A stretch of DNA of 64,000 nucleotides, from the NCBI GenBank assembly GCA_005406025.1, contig BGZK01000007.1, positions 372,001 to 436,000 on the forward strand. Reading direction: 5' to 3'. The stretch comes from Eumeta japonica (Eukaryota > Arthropoda > Insecta > Lepidoptera > Psychidae). Positions within the stretch are counted from its first letter, which is position 1; each line of letters starts with the position of its first letter. This document shows positions 59,701-64,000 of the stretch, in pieces. A model generated the notes under the pieces. That model made no database searches and was not told the DNA's origin. It saw only the letters and a program-made list of their open reading frames with translations. The translations under genes and the position numbers were made by a program.

Positions 59701-62649
59701 CAGTTAGATGATAGACACTGTATTCTACAGCCAAAGAGTTCCATTTTGAAATGCCTTTTCAAATATTGTTTATGTAAGTGGCCAGTTCCAGAAATTATAG
59801 TGTGCCCAACGTACATTCATGATCGGGTACAGTTGCGTAATAAAGTCACGTCCTGTGATGTGACGCACTTAATCGAAAGATATTTGAGAGTCGTCCTACA
59901 CTAATTGATTGTGTTGCCAGCTAAATTTAATAAGAAACATAATAATAACAGTAAAACAATTTTCTTTTTATAATTGTCTTATTGTTATGTCACAATGTTA
60001 GTAGTTTATTGACATTATGCAAAAATGAAACGATAGTGCTAAATTAATAGCACACATAGCATCAGTACTAATAGCAACCGATAGTTCTATTGTGACAGCT
60101 GCCGACAGCAGAGCACTCGAAAATGTTGCAATAAAGAAAAACAACATCGAAGGATTGCCGATAACGAGATAGAAAAATGTTCACCGTATTTTCGATATAT
60201 GGTTAATAAGGTAATAACGGTATGGTTAATAAAAAATAGTCGAATTTAACAGATAAATAGTAAACAATTTATGTGTAGTTCATTCGTTATTATTTATTAC
60301 ATTACAGTACATCTTAAAGTTGTAGTCTTGTGGCTTATACGCATATAAGAAGTTATATTTCTTTGGGGCAAATAAACAATATTTCTTAGTTCGAAATAAC
60401 AATCTTAAGAGATTCACGTATATAAGAATATGTACATATATTTTAGAACAAGCGTTAATCACTTCATTGCATTGAACGACCAACTGAATTAGACACAGCA
60501 CGAATCTGATTTTCTTAACGTGCCAAAAGAAGTATAACTAAAAAATATATTAATTTATAGAATCTTTTTTAAAGCGATCAGAAATTTAATATCTAATATA
60601 TATATTTTCTTATGATATTTGAATATTGACTAAAGTATTCTTATGGGTCAGACGTGGCTGTAAAAGTCGTCTATTAATAAATCGTCAAGGTTGTTTAGAG
60701 AACGACGACGTTTTGAAGTTATCCTTATAAGTTGCAGCTATTGCAATATTGAAATGCATGTCAATTACAAAGGCGTTTAGCACTAACTAATTCGCCTAAT
60801 AGGTTATGCGCTTCTAGGTCATTTGTGAGGCGTCGCAGTTTTGTAGACGGTCTAAATGTTTTGTTAGACGGCCAATTGTATCATTGGTCTCTAATTAAGC
60901 ATTATTGAATTCGTCATACTTTAGAGAACCCATATTAGATCAAGACTAGACTCTGTTGAAACAAAATTATTTTAGTCCGACCAGTCGTCTGTACGCTATT
61001 AACCGGGGAATACAATGTTATCCATACACGTTTAGGTACATTTGAAAAGCAAAAACATGTTTTTGTTGTCACGAATTCGGATAATACACAAAAAAATCTT
61101 CTAGAGATTTTCTAAGACTAACGATGGCTTTATGTTTTTATTAGACAAATAAATATGATTTATTCAGAGTGCGCACAATTCTGTACTATAATCTTCTTTC
61201 ATTATTTTTTCACATAAATCAGCCCACGAAATCGTTAGCTAAATTGAAAAAATCGGAATTATACTTTAGTCTCTAAACAACGGAGACCTTCACGTGAGAA
61301 ATATGGTAAAATTAATCTTAAAGTATTTGTATTTACGTTGAGAATCTCTAGAGATAAAAAAAAAATTTGCCGCCACCCTGGAGACCAAACGTAACTTTGC
61401 CGAAATGGTTGCAGAATGTATATACTTTATGAGCTACAGTAAAAAATCTACATGTTATATGTATTATTTGATCGCAGAATATTATCAATATTCATGATTT
61501 TTCTATATTAATTAACAGCTCTTCCATGATAAAACGGTAGTAATTCATATCATAGACATTTTTTAGATAGTCATTTACAATTGTAATTATTAATTTATTA
61601 TGAGAAAAGTTTGGCCAAGAGCATGTGGGACCATGTTCATTATAGGGTTCCGAAGCCATTATTATAAAGATATGCGCTACAGATGAAAAAGTAAGTTGTT
61701 ACACTTTTTCCATGTTTTCCACACAGATTAGTTATAAGCACTTTAATCGCCTATAGCTATAAAAACAAGTAGGCATGTCGACTATTACTTCTAAACTAGG
61801 GTAAACTAAAGTGCATCAACAAAATAGCGTATCTACATGATAGTTACGCCCTTTTGTTGAGAGAAGTTTTTCGGCAACAATTCAAAAACAGTATATTCGG
61901 CCATGTCAAAACAATTTTAGTTGAAAGTATTTGTTAAGCGTAACCTTCGTTATATTTTTCATAGTTTTCGTACATACGGTTAGAAAATAGAAGGGTGACA
62001 CAATTTCTGCAAATTTCGGAGCGATTATTTCCGAAATTAATTACTAATCAGAAAAAATGTTTAGCCATCTTAAAGTGTTTTAAAAGAACTGTCGAAATAT
62101 ATACTATTCCTTGATGTTTAACGAAAAAAAATATTTTCAGCTTCTGTTACATGCATGGAGTGCCCTCCCTAGAAATATTTATTTTTGTTATATAACCACC
62201 AAAATAAGTAGCGGCATATACATTTACACTATAAATTTCATCAATATACGTCTCGTAGTTTTTGAATAAAATGCCTGTGACATACGGACGGACGGACATG
62301 ACGAAACTATAATGGTTTCGTTTTTTCCATTTTGCCTCTTAACCCTAAAAAGACACTGTCTTCGCCTTCTGATATGAACTCTTTTAAAATATAATATCGA
62401 GCTTCGGAATTACTAACTATACGGGTATAACATGTCGGAAAACTTGTATATTATGAATGCTACTTGAAAACAGAAAAGAAATACAGCTCACATATCCGTT
62501 CTCTATGCCGCTCTGTTTGAACATATCCTCGTAGTTCTTCCTACTGCGTATGCTATTGTTCGATACGAAATGCACGGTTTTACCCAATTCGCCCATCAGC
62601 GAGAAGAACTCGCCCACCCGCGGCAGGGGCTGTCTAGTCCATATCACAC
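50563..62649 (-). CDS. HAD-superfamily phosphatase (4-nitrophenylphosphatase / PGP type), 5' end outside the window
   Basis: Five minus-strand exons join in order with compatible phases: 62649-62492, 58284-58150, 56868-56664, 53953-53809 and 50731-50563. Together they give 812 coding bases, about 270 residues of a usual 300-320. The first exon, expected to end in DxDG, is not in the window; the first exon here starts with the two bases completing that Gly, then VIW. HAD motif II is FVSNNS, the motif III Lys is in LLGKPG, and motif IV is FIGDMIEQDIGLGKAVGFKT. The C2-type cap carries VVFDSDFKINLPKL and LFINGASD. Relatives are cytosolic Mg2+-dependent phosphatases acting on small phosphoesters (phosphoglycolate, glycerol-3-phosphate, pyridoxal phosphate); the substrate cannot be read here. 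The usual 'T/ATN-D' cap motif reads 'INGASD'. Introns carry mariner, LINE and MITE insertions. Confidence 0.92.
50732..53808 (-). other. phosphatase intron D-E
   Basis: 3.1 kb with GT/AG borders. A segment at 51473-51715 is open on both strands (80 and 72 codons), and I could not assign it; it may be a transposon remnant. The rest is AT-rich with nothing recognised, apart from a short TA run near 52235. Confidence 0.7.
53809..53953 (-). CDS. phosphatase exon D (motif III Lys)
   Basis: Acceptor CTTTACAG, donor GTGAGT. It reads VGCFGDIASEEAKREPVLLG, then KPGRMFGQFAMRRAAV and PARVLFIGD, ending with AT of a split Met codon. The Lys of LLGKPG (about 53889-53891) is the HAD motif III residue. GC-rich codon use contrasts with the AT-rich introns. 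The long open frame on the opposite strand (53728-54099) is a shadow. Confidence 0.92.
54330..54745. mobile_element. probable MITE in phosphatase intron C-D
   Basis: Inverted ends AAGCTATTGCATAG (about 54355-54368) and CTATGCGATAGCTT (54728-54741) enclose about 370 bases containing GCCACCTAGAGGCG, GTCGGAGTGGGGGGTGTTAG and CAACGCTCAAGGCCCGCG, words I know from a repeated lepidopteran element. No open frame. Confidence 0.6.
55323..56045 (-). pseudogene. Jockey/CR1-group LINE, 3' end of reverse transcriptase
   Basis: Minus-strand frames give the C-terminal region of a LINE polyprotein in order: VKLASKKLGILKK, a degraded stretch, LLLDRIQRRVPRIVGDPIV, then LALRRDVASLYMLCHPYEKCSEELF in part, HQHHFDGWCSITVCFI, and finally VFKKRTYSYLKGRQRI…AGVNSIGRR with a stop at 55325-55323. 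This order is that of lepidopteran Jockey-like elements. It is 5'-truncated, has frameshifts, and sits in phosphatase intron C-D in the same orientation as the gene. Confidence 0.85.
56290..56560 (+). mobile_element. dispersed repeat fragment (family B)
   Basis: TATTAATTTCAACTTGATAA, CTCCATGCGTTCATG, CAGACAGACGGATAACCAAG and GTGGTACTGAACCCTAAAAT in order match the end of the lepidopteran family B repeat also seen at 34740-35010. It lies in phosphatase intron C-D, between exon C and the LINE remnant. Confidence 0.6.
56664..56868 (-). CDS. phosphatase exon C (cap domain)
   Basis: Acceptor TTTTCAG, donor GTGAGA; 68 codons plus one base. It reads PDVGQEYYQDFVEYLEDDL, VGAVVFDSDFKINLPKLYKA, then RPEVLFINGASDRRVPMKNG and ends SLG (split Gly). 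This is the C2 cap; 'VVFDSDFKI' fits the family's 'VVVG.D..F.Y.KL' strand. Confidence 0.9.
56869..58149 (-). other. phosphatase intron B-C
   Basis: 1.3 kb, AT-rich, with donor GTAAGT and acceptor TTTTCAG. Nothing recognised inside. Confidence 0.7.
58150..58284 (-). CDS. phosphatase exon B
   Basis: 45 codons in phase 0 between acceptor GTACAG and donor GTAAGT. It reads EKLTHPAIAIAEYLKS and CVTCQETIRTLESHGFKCKYG, the helix and strand leading into the cap domain in this family (the 'I.S…A.YL…VY.IG..G…L…G' region). Confidence 0.88.
58318..58415. repeat. ACACGG/CACACG-rich imperfect microsatellite
   Basis: Imperfect CACACG, GGACAC and ATACGG units in phosphatase intron A-B, close to exon B. The open frame across it ends in His/Thr/Asp repeats and is not a gene. 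Confidence 0.85.
58689..59645 (-). pseudogene. Mos1-type mariner transposase, nearly full length, decayed
   Basis: On the minus strand, across frames, the mariner order is complete. The N-terminal helix-turn-helix part has 'FRCMIFYNFKCN'. Then come KFKLDPVNLSDEFPDGRSST, NNKNIVLCAV, IQSILPQTFGHEKSELAVDP, and the catalytic region with LRPQTKWRGERSTSKQMTTF and DKTGHVANVPLDNCRGNKRL. After that are TNEFLNEKNLEVMSNPAYDS, FFLFAKIKNQLRGQRFLSLE, EAVEEYEKHLSEITR and final YGEYFEK with stop at 58691-58689. This is the mariner family common in moths. Stops and frameshifts kill it. It sits in phosphatase intron A-B, same strand as the gene. The plus-strand open frame 58988-59377 is its shadow. Confidence 0.9.
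59646..61625. other. AT-rich part of phosphatase intron A-B
   Basis: Nothing coding recognised. The terminal repeats of the mariner remnant should lie just outside 58.69 and 59.65 kb, but I could not pair them. GATAGTTCTATTG and TCGATATATGG words near 60080-60200 are not assigned. Confidence 0.5.
61626..62355. mobile_element. dispersed repeat with GGGTTCCG / ACCCTAAAAA ends
   Basis: Starts with CATTATAGGGTTCCGAAGCC and ends ACGGACGGACGGACATGACG, ATAATGGTTTCG and TTAACCCTAAAAAG. In lepidopteran genomes the sequence 'GACAGACATGACGAATCTATAAGGGTTCCG…ACCCTAAAAA' marks one end of a very common noncoding element. It lies just upstream of the exon A donor side. Confidence 0.6.
62492..62649 (-). CDS. 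phosphatase exon A (HAD motif II)
   Basis: Acceptor TTTCGCAG precedes the exon and donor GTGAGC follows it. The first two bases finish a Gly codon; it then reads VIWTRQPLPRVGEFF and, later, HFVSNNSIRSRKNYEDMF, ending ENGY in phase 0. VSNNS (about 62552-62566) is HAD motif II; the preceding Gly-Val-Ile-Trp matches the residues after the nucleophile DxD, which must be in the missing upstream exon. Confidence 0.9.
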
Positions 62650-63169
62650 CTGCGAAAGGAAAACAGTATAAAAATATTATATCATAATTTCATACATGTG
62701 TCTCGTACAGTGTTTGTTATTTATATAATGTCAATAATTATTTATTGGTCAACATAGTTCGCGATCTACGCTACACAATAATTTCCACTGAATTCATATC
62801 TTATTACGTTAAATGGGCAATTCTTGTATACATATAAATAGCATCACTTGGTATTAATGTGAGCTCCTTCCACATTAGTCAAATAGCTTGTACAGCTTAC
62901 CTGCTCAGGTAGAATGTAAAATTTGCATACTATGCAGTATATGTACATGTTTATTGTTTGAAATGAGCATGAACAATTTTTATGGTAGAAAGTTATCATA
63001 TTCCTACGGCAAATTCGAAAAACGCCGAGCGGAGCCCGATAGTCCATGTACTGTTTTTAATATAACAAAACACACCTATTTTATGATAAATATTTTATCC
63101 CTTCTATAAAATTCACCTAAGTACGAACTGCCTTATAGTTTATTATTTTTTATTAAATATTTTTAAACA
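62650..63169. other. noncoding, phosphatase 5' intron
   Basis: Expected to be intron between the missing first exon and exon A. No sequence ending in DxDG followed by a splice donor was found here. Opposed small open frames at 62844-63109 look random. Confidence 0.5.
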
Positions 63170-63830
63170 ATTCTCCATGAGCATTTATACAAAGTCTCCT
63201 AAGTCCAGACCTGCTTTCAAGATACATTTCCATTTCGTATTAGATATGTCTTCAAGCCCCTTCTCAAATGTAGCCAGTGCATCTTCTCCTGATAAATCCT
63301 GTTTCCCTTATATAGATTTGTTTATTTTATGAAATAAAAAGGCATATTGTTCAAACTCAAAACTGCAGGAAGGGTCATCTATAAATTTGACCCGTGTTCT
63401 CTCCAGAAAGTCCCTTGTTTTGATCGCTGAATGCGCGGAGGCGATATCGCGGTGAAGCAGTAGCCCACAGAGGCTTTTGTTTGGTCACTTGCCACTCATA
63501 AACATAAAAACTTCTGGCGAATGTCTGTCAATATATTAATCAATATTGATGTTCTTTTGAAATCGTAACGGTTTCGACACCAGGTAACCGTTAAAGAAAG
63601 AAATTGCTTCCAAAATTTTGGCTGTTTACTTAGGTACTTTCACTCTGGTAGCCGTTGGTTAATTTTGAAACAACCACACGGTATACTGAAGCTTCGTTTC
63701 TGAATCATATTGATAAATTCACTATCCATCGCTAATAACGATATCGCTAAACATGCAAAGAGAGTAGCCTGTAATAATTGTGAAGTACCCAATGTGAATA
63801 TATCTTCCTGCGAAGATGCACTTGTAAAAT
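63170..63830 (-). pseudogene. mariner-like transposase remnant, heavily decayed
   Basis: Minus-strand reading gives LLLHRDIASAHSAIKTRDFL, then RTRVKFIDDPSCSFEFEQYA, FLFHKINKS and, after a stop, LSGEDALATFEKGLEDISNT followed by KWKCILKAG. This matches the mariner order 'HDNA..H.A..TR.FL…HPPYSPDLAPCDFFLFPKLK…F.S.EEAL..YE…W.KC'. The catalytic HDNA reads HRDIAS and the PYSPDLAP block is lost. It lies in the intron or flank upstream of exon A. Confidence 0.6.
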
Positions 63831-64000
63831 TTGATGTACACTTTTCTATATAATCTGCAGGGTATGCTGAATTTTTTCATATGTAATTTGCCTATTCTCA
63901 TGAATTAACTGTTCAGTAGCAACACCTTTTCATTCGTAACAGCCGTCGGAGGGCGGCGACGTGTTCCTTCGTCGCCCAAAATTACTAGACCGCGTTTCAA

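Noticed and set aside
62888..63109. Opposed small open frames right of exon A
   Set aside because: No similarity and no paired splice sites continuing the phosphatase reading frame.
63930..63990. Possible missing first exon of the phosphatase near the right edge
   Set aside because: GC-rich words GTCGGAGGGCGGCGACGTG look exon-like, but no DxDG reading with a splice donor is present; it resembles the end of a dispersed repeat.

Overview
The window looks like nuclear DNA from an insect, most probably a moth or butterfly (Lepidoptera). It is AT-rich, gene-poor and full of decayed mobile elements. Spliced exons have GT/AG borders. Several dispersed repeats carry termini I know from lepidopteran genomes: the 'GGGTTCCG…ACCCTAAAA' family, the 'CGCACTTGGCCGG' tail, Mos1-type mariner, DUF4817-type DDE transposase, RTE and Jockey-like LINEs. 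There is no bacterial-style gene organisation, CRISPR array or rRNA, and I recognised no tRNA.

Only one gene is certain. It lies on the minus strand at 50563-62649. Five exons with matching splice phases encode most of a HAD-superfamily phosphatase of the 4-nitrophenylphosphatase / phosphoglycolate-glycerol-3-phosphate phosphatase type. The first exon, with the catalytic DxD, is beyond the right edge. Its introns hold a Mos1-type mariner fossil, a LINE 3' end, a probable MITE and other repeats. Two weaker gene candidates are isolated TATA-driven first exons on the plus strand, at 48877-48997 (start MSLILENLESHVH) and about 9787-9900 (exon ending exactly in ATG|gtaagc).

Layout from left to right. 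0-0.6 kb: IS630/Tc1-type transposase fossil. 0.6-6.2 kb: noncoding AT-rich DNA with a GC-rich patch near 5 kb. 6.2-7.75 kb: a solo LTR with a perfect 5-bp target-site duplication, carrying a 52-bp minisatellite. 8.1-9.3 kb: GC-rich island, then a lepidopteran repeat. 12.38-14.96 kb: a 2.6-kb near-perfect palindrome flanked by TA, with a second palindromic TA-flanked element exactly at its centre. 15.2-16.1 kb: old tandem duplication. 18-19.1 kb: dispersed repeats. 19.8-20.1 kb: GC-rich island. 24.1-25.0 kb: nearly full-length DUF4817-type transposase fossil. 26.7-27.0 kb: GC-rich island with a kappaB and a GATA motif. 27.4-29.85 kb: RTE LINE fossil. 35.7-38.5 kb: dispersed repeat followed by about 52 copies of a 43-bp minisatellite. 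39.3-40.6 kb: a second, internally deleted RTE copy. 41.4-43.5 kb: two GC-rich islands. 45.9-46.4 kb: inverted repeat. 47.4 and 49.2 kb: long (TA)n tracts, the second inside an inverted repeat. 49.6-50.0 kb: GC-rich island. 50.56-62.65 kb: the phosphatase gene. 63.2-63.8 kb: another mariner-like fossil.

The most interesting structures are the giant palindrome with its nested palindromic element (a potential long hairpin-RNA locus), the solo LTR with an internal minisatellite and heat-shock-like motifs, and the GC-rich islands with clustered transcription-factor-like motifs in an otherwise AT-rich desert. All functional statements rest on reading the sequence and remembered protein families; no search was run.
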